64,000 bases of DNA from Magnetospirillum sp. (GTDB lineage Bacteria; Pseudomonadota; Alphaproteobacteria; Rhodospirillales; Magnetospirillaceae), in NCBI GenBank assembly GCA_024707145.1, contig JANQAI010000005.1, positions 806,001 to 870,000 on the forward strand, given 5' to 3'. Of this stretch, positions 13,792 through 23,145 are shown piece after piece; the first letter of the stretch is position 1; each line of letters begins with the position of its first letter. The notes under the pieces are model-generated. The model saw nothing but the letters and a program-made list of their open reading frames with translations. It did no database searches and was not told where the DNA came from. The position numbers and the translations under genes were made by a program.

Positions 13792-16130
13792 CCTGTTCTC
13801 CCGCGGGACAGACGCAGGGCGTTGCCAATTACTACCAGCGACGAGGTGGACATGGCAATTGCGGCGATCAGCGGAGTCACGAAGCCGGCGACCGCCAGGG
13901 GTACGGTAAACACATTATAGCCTAAAGCCAGCGCAAAATTTTGCTTCACCAGCTGGCGCGAGCCCATGGCCACCCGCAGGGTCTCGGCCACCGGGCCCAG
14001 GCGGTGGCCCTGGAAGACCACGTCGGCGGCGGTCTGGCTGACGTCCACCGCCGAGGAGGGCGAGGCCGAGACGTGGGCGGCGGCCAAGGCGGGGGCGTCG
14101 TTGAGGCCGTCGCCCACCATCAGCACGCGGCGCCCCTCGGCCTTCAGGGCCTGCAGCCGGGCCACCTTGTCGGCCGGGGTGCGCCCCGAATGCCAGGTGT
14201 CGATGCCGACCAGGCCGGCGATGCGGCGCACGGTGGCCTCGCGGTCGCCCGACAGCAGTTCCACCTTCAGGCCCCGCCGCTTCAAGTCGGCCACCACCTT
14301 GGCGGCGTCGGGACGCGGGGCATCGGCGAAGGCGAAACGGACCGGCGTCTGACCGGGCACGTCCAGCCACAGCTCGGGGCCTTCGACCCCGGTATCCTCG
14401 GCGATGCTGATCCAGGCGCGGCTGCCCAGCCGCACTGCCCCGGCGACCATGCCGCGGCCCGGCTCCTCGGACACGCCGTCGGCCGGGACGGTGCCCGGCG
14501 CGGCGGCCACCAGGGCGCGGGCCAGGGGGTGGCGCGAGGCGGCCGCCAGGCTGGCCGCCCGGGCCAGTTGCTCGGGCGTCCACGACTGGTCGCGGATCAG
14601 TTCCGGCTTGCCCTCGGTCAGGGTGCCGGTCTTGTCGAACACCACGGTGTCCACCTCGGCGAAGCGCTCCAACGCCGTGGCCGATTTCAGCAGGATGCCC
14701 TGGCGCAGCAGACGGCCCGAGGCGATCACCTGCACCACCGGCACCGCCAGCGCCAGGGCGCACGGGCAGGTGATGATCAGCACGGCGACGGCGTTCAGCA
14801 GCGCCTGCTGCCAGGGCGCGCCCACGCCGAGGGTCCAGCCCAGGAAGGTGGAGAGCGCCGCCACATGCACTACCGGGGCGTACCAGCGCGCCACCCGGTC
14901 GGCCAGGGCCACGTATTTGGCGCGGCCTTGTTCGGCCACTTCCATCATGCGCACGATCTCGGCCAGCAGGGTGCGTTCGCCCACCGCCGCCACCGTCAGG
15001 CGCAGCGGCGCCGACAGGTTGATGGTGCCGGCGAAGACCTTGTCGCCCATGGCGACGGGGACCGGCACGCTCTCGCCCGAGATCAGCGCGGTGTCCACGT
15101 CGGAGCGGCCGTCGGCGACCACGCCGTCCACGCCGATGCGCTCGCCCGCCGCCACCAGCACGGTCGCGCCGGCCGCCACCTTGGTAGGCGGCAGCAGGCG
15201 CTGGGTACCGTCCGCCTCCAGCACGGTGACGGCGACGGCGTCCAGCGCCAGCAGATGCTCGGCCGCCGAGCGCGCCCGGCCGCGCGCCCGGGAATCCAGG
15301 TAGCGGCCGATCAGCAGGAAGAACAGCAGGGTGATGGCGGAATCGAAATAGGCCCATTCGCCGCCACGCATGGTCTCGGCCAGCGACATGGCGGTGGCCA
15401 GGGTCACGCCCAGGGTGATGGGCACGTCCATGTTGGAGCGGCGGGCGCGCAGGGCGGAAAAGGCCGAACGGGCGAAGGGGCGGATGCAATAGAGCACCGC
15501 CGGCATCACGATCAGCGCGGAGATCCAGTGCATGAGGTCGCGGGTGTGCGGCCCCATGTAGGAGAAATGGCCGGCCCACACCGAAACCGACAGCAGCATG
15601 ACGTTGCCGGCGGCGAAGCCGGCCACCGCCATGGCGCGCAGCAGTTCCTTCTCTACCCGCTCGGTCTCGCGGCCCAGCTTGGCCGGGTCGTAGGGCACCA
15701 GCCGGTAGCCCACCTTGAGCACCGGCTCCAGCAGGGCGGAGGCGTCGATCTTGGAAGAATCCCAGCGCACCACCAGCCGGCGGGTGGTCATGTTGACCCG
15801 CGCCCAGCCGACGCCCGGCTGCTTGGACAGCAGCGCCTCGATCAGCCAGATGCAGGCGGCGCAGTGGATGCCCTCCACCATCAGGTGGAGGGAGGCCTCG
15901 CCATTCTCGCCGGTGGCGACGTGGGCCGAGAAGTCGTGGACGGACTGGGCCTCGTCCTCCGGCCGCAGCGGTCGGGCCGCCGGGTCGATGGAGCGGCGGC
16001 GGTAATAGGTTTCCAGCCCCAGGTCCTGGACCAGGGCATAGGCGCCGTCACAGCCACGGCAGCAGAAATCGCCCTGCAGGTCCGCGGGAATCGCCTGGCC
16101 GCAATGGCGGCACGCGCGGGCGGTGCTCAC
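13788..16130 (-). CDS. ccoI: Copper-translocating P1B-type ATPase CcoI (FixI)
   Basis: A 780-aa P-type ATPase that exports copper for the cbb3 oxidase active site. An N-terminal Cys-rich module (CRHCGQAIP, then FCCRGCDGAY) precedes a heavy-metal domain with GIHCAACIW. The membrane metal site has the CPC triad in IITCPCALALAVPV, the phosphorylation loop is VFDKTGTLTEGK, the dephosphorylation motif is ISGESVPV, and the hinge is MVGDGLNDAPALAAA. The start is the GTG at 16130, which overlaps the TGA of ccoH (GTGA); longer frames through ccoH are shadows. Length fits the CcoI branch. Confidence 0.95.
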   Translation of the reverse strand: MSTARACRHCGQAIPADLQGDFCCRGCDGAYALVQDLGLETYYRRRSIDPAARPLRPEDEAQSVHDFSAHVATGENGEASLHLMVEGIHCAACIWLIEALLSKQPGVGWARVNMTTRRLVVRWDSSKIDASALLEPVLKVGYRLVPYDPAKLGRETERVEKELLRAMAVAGFAAGNVMLLSVSVWAGHFSYMGPHTRDLMHWISALIVMPAVLYCIRPFARSAFSALRARRSNMDVPITLGVTLATAMSLAETMRGGEWAYFDSAITLLFFLLIGRYLDSRARGRARSAAEHLLALDAVAVTVLEADGTQRLLPPTKVAAGATVLVAAGERIGVDGVVADGRSDVDTALISGESVPVPVAMGDKVFAGTINLSAPLRLTVAAVGERTLLAEIVRMMEVAEQGRAKYVALADRVARWYAPVVHVAALSTFLGWTLGVGAPWQQALLNAVAVLIITCPCALALAVPVVQVIASGRLLRQGILLKSATALERFAEVDTVVFDKTGTLTEGKPELIRDQSWTPEQLARAASLAAASRHPLARALVAAAPGTVPADGVSEEPGRGMVAGAVRLGSRAWISIAEDTGVEGPELWLDVPGQTPVRFAFADAPRPDAAKVVADLKRRGLKVELLSGDREATVRRIAGLVGIDTWHSGRTPADKVARLQALKAEGRRVLMVGDGLNDAPALAAAHVSASPSSAVDVSQTAADVVFQGHRLGPVAETLRVAMGSRQLVKQNFALALGYNVFTVPLAVAGFVTPLIAAIAMSTSSLVVIGNALRLSRGRTG

Positions 16131-16642
16131 CGGATGACGAAGCGCTGCGCGTGCTGGTACGACGCGGCCGCACCCACCGCAGCCACGTCCATGTCCCACA
16201 CGCCCTTGGCCGGCAGCATGTAGCTGCCGCCGTAGACGCCATTGCCCAGGGGGGCCAGCACGATGTGCTGGTCCATGCCCTTGGCGGTGGGACGGATGAC
16301 GTCGGCCTTGACCTCCAGGCCCTCCACCGCCTTGCCGTCGCGGTCGCGGTAGCTGATGGCGATGTCCACCTTGGCCCCGACGGTGTCGATGACGCCGGGG
16401 GTCACCTTGGTGTCCACCGTCCAGCCCAGGGCCTCCTGGGCCTTGGCCAGGGCGATGTTGTCGTTGTAGGCCAGGCCCTTCTGATAGGCGCCCTCGGTCT
16501 CCAGTCCGGTGAAGGTGGAGGTGGCGAAATAGGCCAGGGCGGCATTCACGCCCACCACCACCACGAAGCAGCCGACGAAGATATACGGATACCACCAGCC
16601 CCGTTCACGGGTCGCAGCCATGTCTGTCACCTGGGTTGTCAC
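16127..16642 (-). CDS. ccoH: FixH-family cbb3 assembly protein CcoH
   Basis: A 171-aa FixH protein: a single N-terminal membrane helix (WWYPYIFVGCFVVVVGVNAALAYFA), then a periplasmic domain starting GLETEGAYQKGLAYNDNIALAKAQEALGW, which is diagnostic for the family, and ending in a beta-rich part with LPAKGVWDMDV. CcoH stabilises cbb3 assembly intermediates. The GTG at 16642 overlaps the TGA of ccoG. An internal ATG at 16621 is possible but the coupled start fits the pattern of this operon. Confidence 0.93.
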   Translation of the reverse strand: MTTQVTDMAATRERGWWYPYIFVGCFVVVVGVNAALAYFATSTFTGLETEGAYQKGLAYNDNIALAKAQEALGWTVDTKVTPGVIDTVGAKVDIAISYRDRDGKAVEGLEVKADVIRPTAKGMDQHIVLAPLGNGVYGGSYMLPAKGVWDMDVAAVGAAASYQHAQRFVIR

Positions 16643-18078
16643 CTGCCGGGCCCCGCGAACAGCGTCTCGCTCCGGACCACATGGCCGTCGGCCGTGTCGG
16701 TGAGGACGAAGGTCAGCGGGGTCTTGGAATTCTGGACGACGGCTTCCGGCACGGTGACGTAGAGGCGGAAGGCCGTCACGTCGTCGCCCGGCACCTGCAG
16801 CGAGGTCTGCTCCTTCTTGCCGGAATCGTCGCCCACCACCTCGATGGTGGCACCGGGGACGCCGGAGATGGACAGCGAGAACGCGCGATCCTTACGGACC
16901 ATGTTCAGAACCTTGTAGGTGTAGCCGTTGCGAATGCTGCCATCGGACAGCTGAACGAACAAGGGGGAGCGTTCGTGCAGCACGTTGACCTCGACGGTGT
17001 GGCGGGTGCTCAGCATGATCACTATCGCCACGCCGATGACGGCCAGAAGGCCGGTATAGATCAGGGTGCGTGGGCGGACCAGCTTCGTCTGCGCCTTCTC
17101 CCCCTTTTCGCGCGCCAGCAGGTTGGCGTTGGAATCATAGGAGATCAGGCCGCGCGGCAACTTGTACCTGTCCATCATGCTGTTGCAGGCGTCGATGCAC
17201 AGGCCGCAGCCGATGCAGCCCATCTGCAGGCCCTCGCGGATGTCGATGCCGGTCGGGCACGATGTCACGCACATCTTGCAGTCGATGCAGTGGCCGCGGC
17301 CTTCAAAGCCCTGACCCTTGCGCGCGGGCGCCCGCGGCTCGCCGCGCCACGCCTCGTACGAGATGATCAGCGAATGCTCGTCGAACATGGCCGACTGGAA
17401 ACGCGAATAGGGGCACATGTACAGGCACACCTGCTCGCGCGCGAAACCGGCCAGCAGGTAGCAGCAGCCGCCGACGATGGCGATGGCGGCCCAGGTGCCC
17501 AGCGATGCCTGGAAGGTGACGATGTCCTTCAGGGTGGCGAAGGCGTCGTCGAAGTAAAGGGTGAAGGCAATGCCGCAGGCCAGCGAGATGAGCAGCCAGA
17601 CGGTCTGGACGATGCCCTTCTTGACCACCTTGTTGAGGGTCCAGGGATCGCGGTCCAGCTTGATGCGGGCGTTGCGGTCACCGACCACCAGGCGCTCCAC
17701 CAGCACGAACAGGTCGGTATAGACGGTCTGCCAGCACAGAAAGCCGCACCACACGCGGCCGGCCACGGCCGACATGAAGAACAGGGCGATGGCGGCGAAC
17801 AGCAGCAGGCCGGTCAGGTAGTAGACCTCTTGGGGCCAGATCTCGATGAAGAAGAAATAGCCGCGCCGGCCGGCCAGATCGCCCAGGATGGCCTGATCCG
17901 GAGCGCCGGCCCCGCGGTCCCAGCGCAGGAACGGCGCCAGATGGTACACGCCCAGCAGGACGGCCATCAGCCACCACTTGATGGTGCGGAAGGTGCCCTT
18001 GACCTTGCGGGGATGGATAATGACGGTCTCGGCATACAGCGCGGTGGATTGCTGCGCCTGCGGGGTGGCCTTGTTCAT
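16639..18078 (-). CDS. ccoG: cbb3 assembly iron-sulfur membrane protein CcoG (FixG/RdxA)
   Basis: A 479-aa membrane protein with five or so helices, an internal W-C-G-F-x-C motif (GRVWCGFLCWQTVYTDLF), and two ferredoxin-type clusters, CIDCKMCVTSCPTG and CIGCGLCIDACN, around residues 260-310. The C-terminal periplasmic domain is Ig-like. CcoG reduces copper(II) for delivery to cbb3 oxidase. The ATG at 18078 gives MNKATPQAQQS, normal for the family; the longer frame adds unlikely residues. First gene of ccoG-H-I-S-fnr, each junction overlapping or nearly so. Confidence 0.95.
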   Translation of the reverse strand: MNKATPQAQQSTALYAETVIIHPRKVKGTFRTIKWWLMAVLLGVYHLAPFLRWDRGAGAPDQAILGDLAGRRGYFFFIEIWPQEVYYLTGLLLFAAIALFFMSAVAGRVWCGFLCWQTVYTDLFVLVERLVVGDRNARIKLDRDPWTLNKVVKKGIVQTVWLLISLACGIAFTLYFDDAFATLKDIVTFQASLGTWAAIAIVGGCCYLLAGFAREQVCLYMCPYSRFQSAMFDEHSLIISYEAWRGEPRAPARKGQGFEGRGHCIDCKMCVTSCPTGIDIREGLQMGCIGCGLCIDACNSMMDRYKLPRGLISYDSNANLLAREKGEKAQTKLVRPRTLIYTGLLAVIGVAIVIMLSTRHTVEVNVLHERSPLFVQLSDGSIRNGYTYKVLNMVRKDRAFSLSISGVPGATIEVVGDDSGKKEQTSLQVPGDDVTAFRLYVTVPEAVVQNSKTPLTFVLTDTADGHVVRSETLFAGPGR

Positions 18079-18159
18079 CTGGTTTCCGCACTCCGGTTCT
18101 GAAAGCGGCCCGATCCTATCGGCGGGTGGGGGGGTAAGCTCAGGCAATAATGCAAGCCT

Positions 18160-18180
18160 ATCATGCGCGTGGCGCATGAT
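18160..18180. repeat. 9-bp-arm inverted repeat in the ccoG leader
   Basis: ATCATGCGC-GTG-GCGCATGAT lies 82 bp upstream of the ccoG start in the 311-bp gap between ccoP and ccoG. It may be an operator or an mRNA hairpin. It is not an FNR box. The rest of the gap holds the degenerate box at 18220 and the terminator at 18358. Confidence 0.5.
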
Positions 18181-18219
18181 TTTAGCGCCCAGCGTAACCC
18201 GTCATCCGCGGGCGGGAAA

Positions 18220-18233
18220 TTGATCTTCGCCAA
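18220..18233 (-). promoter_or_regulatory. Degenerate FNR-box candidate upstream of ccoG
   Basis: TTGAT-CTTC-GCCAA (plus strand) keeps one perfect FNR half-site and three of five bases of the other. Its distance to the ccoG start (about 140 bp) is close to the distance of the perfect box from ccoN (about 145 bp). No good -10 element is apparent at the expected place, so this is tentative. Confidence 0.3.
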
Positions 18234-18357
18234 TGGAGTCCGGAAGGTGGCGACCGGTCCCCGAAAGAGTGCGGGGTGCACCCCGTTGCCAGGGCGCACC
18301 CCACGTCTCCTTGTGCCGGGCCCCCGGAACCGGATGGTTCCTTCCCGGCCAAAGGGA

Positions 18358-18383
18358 GCCGAAGCCGGCGAGCCGGCTTCGGC
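18358..18383 (-). terminator. Intrinsic-type terminator after ccoP
   Basis: A 12-bp GC-rich perfect hairpin with a 2-base loop begins 6 bp after the ccoP stop (core CCGAAGCCGGC and GCCGGCTTCGG). The trailing sequence on the minus strand is pyrimidine-rich but not a clean T run. It separates ccoNOQP from ccoGHIS-fnr. Confidence 0.65.
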
Positions 18384-18389
18384 AGGCAC

Positions 18390-19280
18390 TTACTTTCCGC
18401 CGCCCAGCGAGTGGACGTAGACGGAGAGCATCTTGATGGAGGTCTCGTCCAGACGCTCGGACCACGCCGGCATGGAGCCGTGGCGGGGGTTGGAGACCTG
18501 GTTGACGACCACCTGCTTGACGGCGTCCTTGCCGCCCTTGAACAGCCAGATGTTGTTGTTCAGGGCGGGGGCGCCGACGTCCTTGGAACCGACGCCGCCT
18601 TCCTGGTGGCAGGCGACGCACTGCTCGTTGAAGATGGCCTCGCCGGGGCTGCCGGCGGCCCCTCCTCCCGACGAACCGGCCTTGGCCGACAGCGACACCA
18701 CGTAGTCGGCGACCTGGTCGATCTGCTCCTTGGTGAGCAGGCCGTCGGTGCCGAACTTGGGCATCTCGCTCACGTGCGAGTTGCCGTTGGTGTTGCGCAC
18801 GCCGAACGAGATGGTCTGCTGCAGGTCGGCCAGGGTGCCGCCCCAGATCCACTCGTCGTCGGCCAGGTTCGGATAGGCGTTGGCGACGCCGACACCGCCG
18901 GCGCCGTGGCAGGGGGCGCAGTTCTCGTTGAACAGAACCTTGCCGCCAACCATGGCGAAGTTGCGCAGATCCTTGTCCTTGACCACCTCGTCGACGGGCA
19001 GGGCGGCGATCTTCGCTTCGTACTTGGCGCGCGACTGCTTCTGCGCCTTCAGCTCCGACGCCAGGTCGTTGCGGGAGGAGTAGTTCAGCATGCCCCGGCT
19101 GTAATCACTGATGGTCGGCCAGGCCGGCATGGCGATCCAGTAGGCGATCGACCAGATCACGGTGGCCCAGAACACGTACACCCACCACTTCGGCAGCGGA
19201 GTGTTCAACTCCTTGATGCCGTCCCACTCGTGACCGGTCGTGTACTGACCGGACACCGAGTCCTTTTCCATGGAAGCCAT
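18390..19280 (-). CDS. ccoP: cbb3-type cytochrome c oxidase subunit III, dihaem CcoP
   Basis: A 296-aa membrane-anchored dihaem cytochrome. After a short N-terminus (HEWDGIKELNTPLPKWWVYVF) come one or two membrane segments and a periplasmic domain with two c-type haem sites, NCAPCHG and QCVACHQ, each followed by a Met ligand region (SEMPKF; GSMPAW). It passes electrons from soluble cytochrome c to CcoO. The ATG at 19280 has GGAG seven bases upstream and overlaps the region of the ccoQ stop (2 bp apart). The longer reading to 19322 would run through ccoQ and is rejected. Confidence 0.96.
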   Translation of the reverse strand: MASMEKDSVSGQYTTGHEWDGIKELNTPLPKWWVYVFWATVIWSIAYWIAMPAWPTISDYSRGMLNYSSRNDLASELKAQKQSRAKYEAKIAALPVDEVVKDKDLRNFAMVGGKVLFNENCAPCHGAGGVGVANAYPNLADDEWIWGGTLADLQQTISFGVRNTNGNSHVSEMPKFGTDGLLTKEQIDQVADYVVSLSAKAGSSGGGAAGSPGEAIFNEQCVACHQEGGVGSKDVGAPALNNNIWLFKGGKDAVKQVVVNQVSNPRHGSMPAWSERLDETSIKMLSVYVHSLGGGK

Positions 19281-19281
19281 A

Positions 19282-19443
19282 TTAGCGCTCCTTGTCGTCG
19301 TCCCTGAGCGGGATGTCTCCATAGGATTCGAACCGGCCCTTATTTTTCGGCCGGAACGCCCAGAAGACGATCCCGAGGAACAGAACCATCATCCAAAGGC
19401 CCCAAAGGGGGCGGAGAACGTCGTTGACTAACGTCTCGAGCAA
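19282..19443 (-). CDS. ccoQ: cbb3-type oxidase small subunit CcoQ
   Basis: A 53-aa protein from a TTG at 19443 with a good ribosome site (AAAGGAGCGGAGA) just upstream. It has one membrane helix (LWGLWMMVLFLGIVFWAFRP) followed by the charged tail NKGRFESYGDIPLRDDDKER, a classic CcoQ layout. CcoQ stabilises the core complex and the CcoP interaction. It lies 11 bp after ccoO and 1 bp before ccoP, in the canonical N-O-Q-P order. Confidence 0.93.
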   Translation of the reverse strand: MLETLVNDVLRPLWGLWMMVLFLGIVFWAFRPKNKGRFESYGDIPLRDDDKER

Positions 19444-19454
19444 TCTCCGCTCCT

Positions 19455-20180
19455 TTAGCGGGCAATCTTCTCGGGCTTGACCGTGGTGAAGTCCACCATG
19501 GTGCCCAGGACCTGCAGGTACGCCACCAGGGCGTCGAGCTCGGTCACCTTCGGATCGGCATCGGCGCTACCCAGCTTGGCCTTCGGGTAACGCGCCGCCA
19601 CGGCCGCGTCGGAAGCCTCGGAGGTGGCTTGCTCCTCCAGGTCCTTCTTGGCATTGGCGATCTGCTCGTCCGTATAGGGGACGCCCACAGTCTTCAGGGC
19701 CTTGAGGTCGGCCTGAATGTCACTGTAGTCGAGCGGGCGCTTCAGGTGCGGGTAGCCCGGCATGATGGATTCCGGAACCACGTCACGCGGATTGATCAGG
19801 TGACGCACGTGCCAGTCGTTGGTGTACTTGCCACCGACGCGGGCCAGATCCGGACCAGTACGCTTGGAGCCCCACTGGAAGGGATGGTCGTACTTGGACT
19901 CGGCCGCCAGGCTGTAATGGCCATAGCGCTCGACCTCGTCCTTGAACGGACGGATCATCTGGCTGTGGCAGTTGTAGCAGCCTTCGCGGACGTAGATGTC
20001 GCGGCCCTTCTGCTCCAGCGGAGAGTAGGGGCGCACACCGTCCACCTTCTCGATGGTCGACTCGATGGTGAACAGCGGGACGACCTCAACCAGGCCGCCC
20101 ACGACCACCGTGAGCAGAATACCCACCGCGAGGAAGAAGATGTTGGTTTCGAGCTTAGCGTGATGCTTGAACACAGACAT
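19455..20180 (-). CDS. ccoO: cbb3-type cytochrome c oxidase subunit II, CcoO
   Basis: A 241-aa monohaem cytochrome. An N-terminal membrane anchor ([24 protein letters not shown]) is followed by [22 protein letters not shown], the haem c site with family-typical flanks, then [18 protein letters not shown], and the Met ligand in SIMPGYPHL. It hands electrons to the CcoN active site. The start ATG at 20180 lies 14 bp after ccoN. Confidence 0.97.
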   Translation of the reverse strand: MSVFKHHAKLETNIFFLAVGILLTVVVGGLVEVVPLFTIESTIEKVDGVRPYSPLEQKGRDIYVREGCYNCHSQMIRPFKDEVERYGHYSLAAESKYDHPFQWGSKRTGPDLARVGGKYTNDWHVRHLINPRDVVPESIMPGYPHLKRPLDYSDIQADLKALKTVGVPYTDEQIANAKKDLEEQATSEASDAAVAARYPKAKLGSADADPKVTELDALVAYLQVLGTMVDFTTVKPEKIAR

Positions 20181-20194
20181 TTCGGTTCCTCCCC

Positions 20195-21646
20195 TCAGCG
20201 GGCCGCAGCGGTCGAGGGCTGGGCAGCCGGCTCGGCCACGTCGCCCTTGATGGTCTTGTAGAAGTTGTAGACCATCACCAGCGAACCGAGGACGAACAGC
20301 ACGCCGCCAAGAGCACGGATCACGTAGTACGGATGCATGGCCTCGACGGTCTCGATGAACGAGTACTGCAGGAAGCCGAGGTTGTCATACGCACGCCACA
20401 TCAGGCCCTGCATGATGCCCGAGATCCACATGGCGGTGATGTAGAGCACGATGCCGATGGTGGCGACCCAGAAGTGCACGCCCACCAGCTTCAGCGAGTA
20501 GACTTCCTTGCGGCCCCACAGCTTGGGGACCAGGTAGTACAGCGCGCCGAAGGAGACGAAGGCGACCCAGCCCAGGGCACCGGAATGCACGTGGCCGATG
20601 GTCCAGTCGGTGTAGTGGGACAGCGAGTTGACCGCCTTGACCGACATCATCGGACCTTCGAAGGTCGACATGCCGTAGAAGGCCACCGAGGACACCAGGA
20701 AACGCATGACCGGGTCGGTGCGCAGCTTGTCCCAGGCGCCCGACAGGGTCATCAGGCCGTTGATCATGCCGCCCCAGGAGGGCATCCACAGCATCACCGA
20801 GAAGGTCATGCCCAGGGTCTGGGCCCAATCCGGCAGGGCGGTGTAGTGCAGGTGGTGGGGGCCGGCCCAGATGTACAGGAAGATCAGCGCCCAGAAGTGC
20901 ACGATGGACAGGCGGTACGAATAGACCGGACGCTCGGCGCGCTTGGGCACGAAGTAGTACATGATGCCCAGGAAGCCGGCGGTCAGGAAGAAGCCCACCG
21001 CGTTATGGCCGTACCACCACTGGGTCATGGCGTTCTGCACGCCGCCGAACAGGTTGTACGACTTCATCCAGGAGCCACCGAACACGGCGGCCGGAACCGC
21101 GATGTTGTTGCCCAGGTGCAGCATCGCCACGGTCAGGATCATGGCGAAGAAGAACCAGTTGGCCACGTAGATGTGGGGTTCCTTGCGCTTCATGATCGTG
21201 CCGGCGAAGGCCAGCAGGTAGCAGACCCAGATCACGGTCAGCCACAGGTCCAGCCACCACTCGGGCTCGGCGTATTCCTGGCCCTGGGAGAAGCCCAGGA
21301 CGTAGGTCAGCGCGGCAACCACGATGAAGATCTGGAAGTTCCAGAAGATGAAGTTGCCGAAGCCGGAGCCGCCGAACAGGCTGGCGCGGCAGGTGCGCTG
21401 CACGCAGTACAGCGAGGTGGAGAAAAGGATGTTGCCGCCGAAGGCGAAGATCACGGCGGAAGTATGGACCGGGCGCAGACGGCCGAAGGTGGTCCATTCA
21501 AGATCAAGGTTGAGGGCCGGGAAGGCGAGCTGCCAGGCGATGAAATCGCCAGCCAGGAAGCCAACCACACCCCAGAACGTCGCCGCAAGGACGAACTTCT
21601 TCACCACGTCTTCGCAATAGGGCGTGGCGTCGGTGTTGGTGCTCAT
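20195..21646 (-). CDS. ccoN: cbb3-type cytochrome c oxidase catalytic subunit I, CcoN
   Basis: A 483-aa haem-copper oxidase subunit with about 12 membrane helices. Haem and copper ligands lie in [42 protein letters not shown] (copper His and the cbb3 helix), [16 protein letters not shown] and [16 protein letters not shown]. It reduces oxygen to water with high affinity and pumps protons. The ATG at 21646 has AGGAG upstream; the longer frame is not needed. The promoter carries a perfect FNR box at 21791-21804. Confidence 0.97.
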   Translation of the reverse strand: MSTNTDATPYCEDVVKKFVLAATFWGVVGFLAGDFIAWQLAFPALNLDLEWTTFGRLRPVHTSAVIFAFGGNILFSTSLYCVQRTCRASLFGGSGFGNFIFWNFQIFIVVAALTYVLGFSQGQEYAEPEWWLDLWLTVIWVCYLLAFAGTIMKRKEPHIYVANWFFFAMILTVAMLHLGNNIAVPAAVFGGSWMKSYNLFGGVQNAMTQWWYGHNAVGFFLTAGFLGIMYYFVPKRAERPVYSYRLSIVHFWALIFLYIWAGPHHLHYTALPDWAQTLGMTFSVMLWMPSWGGMINGLMTLSGAWDKLRTDPVMRFLVSSVAFYGMSTFEGPMMSVKAVNSLSHYTDWTIGHVHSGALGWVAFVSFGALYYLVPKLWGRKEVYSLKLVGVHFWVATIGIVLYITAMWISGIMQGLMWRAYDNLGFLQYSFIETVEAMHPYYVIRALGGVLFVLGSLVMVYNFYKTIKGDVAEPAAQPSTAAAR

Positions 21647-21762
21647 GCCGAACTCCTGTTTCGACCGGGAAAGGGTCAGCCCGGAGCACCCCGCCGGAAT
21701 GCAATGCAAACAAACCCCCGTTGACCGATCCCGGCCGGGAGGACTTTGCTCCGAGTTGGCGC

Positions 21763-21804
21763 ACTATGCAGGGATGCGCATCCCCGGCCATTGATCCATA
21801 TCAA
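21763..21804 (-). promoter_or_regulatory. FNR-dependent promoter of ccoNOQP
   Basis: TTGATCCATATCAA (21791-21804) is a perfect FNR/FixK box. On the minus strand a CATAGT -10 element (complement of 21763-21768) follows. If transcription starts about 7 bases beyond it, near 21756, the box is centred near -41.5, the standard class II activation position. This predicts induction of the oxidase at low oxygen by the FNR encoded at 12811-13578. Confidence 0.8.
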
Positions 21805-21926
21805 AACCAGTGAAATTTACTGGTATCCCACCGAGTTGGCAGAACTTGTTCGCGCGGGAACTCTCCCCATGGGTGGGGCGCGGCCGGCGATTGTCCCCGG
21901 CGGGGCGGTCGTCTATGGTGGCGGCC

Positions 21927-23134
21927 ATGACCGACACCGCCTCCGACACTCCCGCCAGCCGCCCGCTGATTCGCTTCGCCAAGGGCCGCGCGCGCCGCTT
22001 CCGCTCGGGTCATCCCTGGGCCTTCTCCAACGAGATCGAGATGACGCCCGAGGCCAAGGCGCTGCCGCCGGGCGGCCTGGTCACCCTGGTGGACGCCGGC
22101 GACGAGAAGCTGGGCGTGGCCACCTTCAATCCCCATTCGCTCATCGCCGCCCGCGTGCTGTCGCGCCAATGGGGTGACGCCGTGGACGTCGCCTTCCTGG
22201 CCGAGCGCCTGGCCCGGGCGGTGCGCCTGCGCGACCAGCTGTTCGGCGCGCCTTACTACCGGCTGATCCATTCCGAGGCCGATCTGCTGCCCGGCCTGGT
22301 GGTGGACCGCTATGGCGACGTGCTGTCGGTGCAGCTGAACACCGCCGGCATGGAGCGCCTGACTCCCCTGCTGGTGGGCGCCTTGCGCGAGGTGCTGGCG
22401 CCGCGCGCCATCGTGCTGCGCAACGACAGCCCGGTGCGCGGGCTGGAGGGGTTGCCGCTGGAGCACAAGCTGGCCTTCGGCGAGCTGGACGGTCCGGTGG
22501 AGAGCTGGTGGAGAACGGCGCCCGCTTCCTGGCCGACCTGACCGGCGGGCAGAAGACCGGCTGGTTCTACGACCAGCGCGACAACCGCGCCTTCGTCGCC
22601 CGGCTGGCCCAAGGGCGCAGGGTGCTCGACGTCTACACCTATGCCGGCGGCTTCGCCGTGCAGGCGGCACTGGCCGGCGCCGCCTCGGTCACCGCGGTGG
22701 ACCGGTCGGAACATTCGCTGGCCCTGGCCGAGGGGGCGGCGCGGCTCAATGACGTGCCGCTGTCCTGCGTGCGGGCCGAGGCCTTCGCCGAAATGGCCCG
22801 GCTGGACGCCGCCGGCGAGCGCTTCGGCGTGGTGGTGGTCGACCCGCCCGCCTTCGTCAAATCCCGCAAGGACCTGCATTCGGGCGCCAAGGGCTACCGC
22901 AAGATGGCGCGGCTGGCGGCGCCGCTGGTGGAGCCGGGCGGCTTCCTGCTGGCCGCGTCGTGCTCGCACCACATGCCGGCCGAGCTGTTCGCCGAGGAGA
23001 TCGCCCATGGGCTGGCCCAGGCGGGCCGCTCCGGCCGGGTGCTCCGCGCCGCCGGGGCCGCGCCCGACCATCCGCTCCACCCCATGCTGCCGGAAAGCGC
23101 CTACCTCAAGGCGCTGGTGTTGCAACTGGACTGA
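21927..23134 (+). pseudogene. rlmI: RlmI-family 23S rRNA cytosine methyltransferase, frameshifted
   Basis: Two overlapping frames together make one class I SAM-dependent methyltransferase of the RlmI/RlmK type. The first (from the ATG at 21927) holds the PUA-like domain (RFRSGHPWAFSNEIE) and the linker domain (LIHSEADLLPGLVVDRYGDVLSVQ). The second resumes with ENGARFLADLTGGQKTGWFYDQRDNR and holds the SAM site VLDVYTYAGGFAVQAA, then VVVDPPAFVKSRKDL and AASCSHHM. The break is at about 22500-22508, where GAG-AG-CTGGTGG reads as if two bases (AG) were inserted in GAGCTGGTGG. Everything else is intact, and eight similar breaks in the window share this context, so a consensus error is likelier than a dead gene. 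Confidence 0.85.
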
Positions 23135-23145
23135 GGCTGGGCGCC

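Noticed and set aside
13941..16223. A 760-codon plus-strand frame opposite ccoI
   Set aside because: Antisense shadow of ccoI, rich in His, Gly and Gln with no family pattern, while ccoI has all P-type ATPase motifs.
18160..18180. The ATCATGCGC palindrome as an FNR site
   Set aside because: It has no TTGAT/ATCAA half-sites; only its position near ccoG suggested it.
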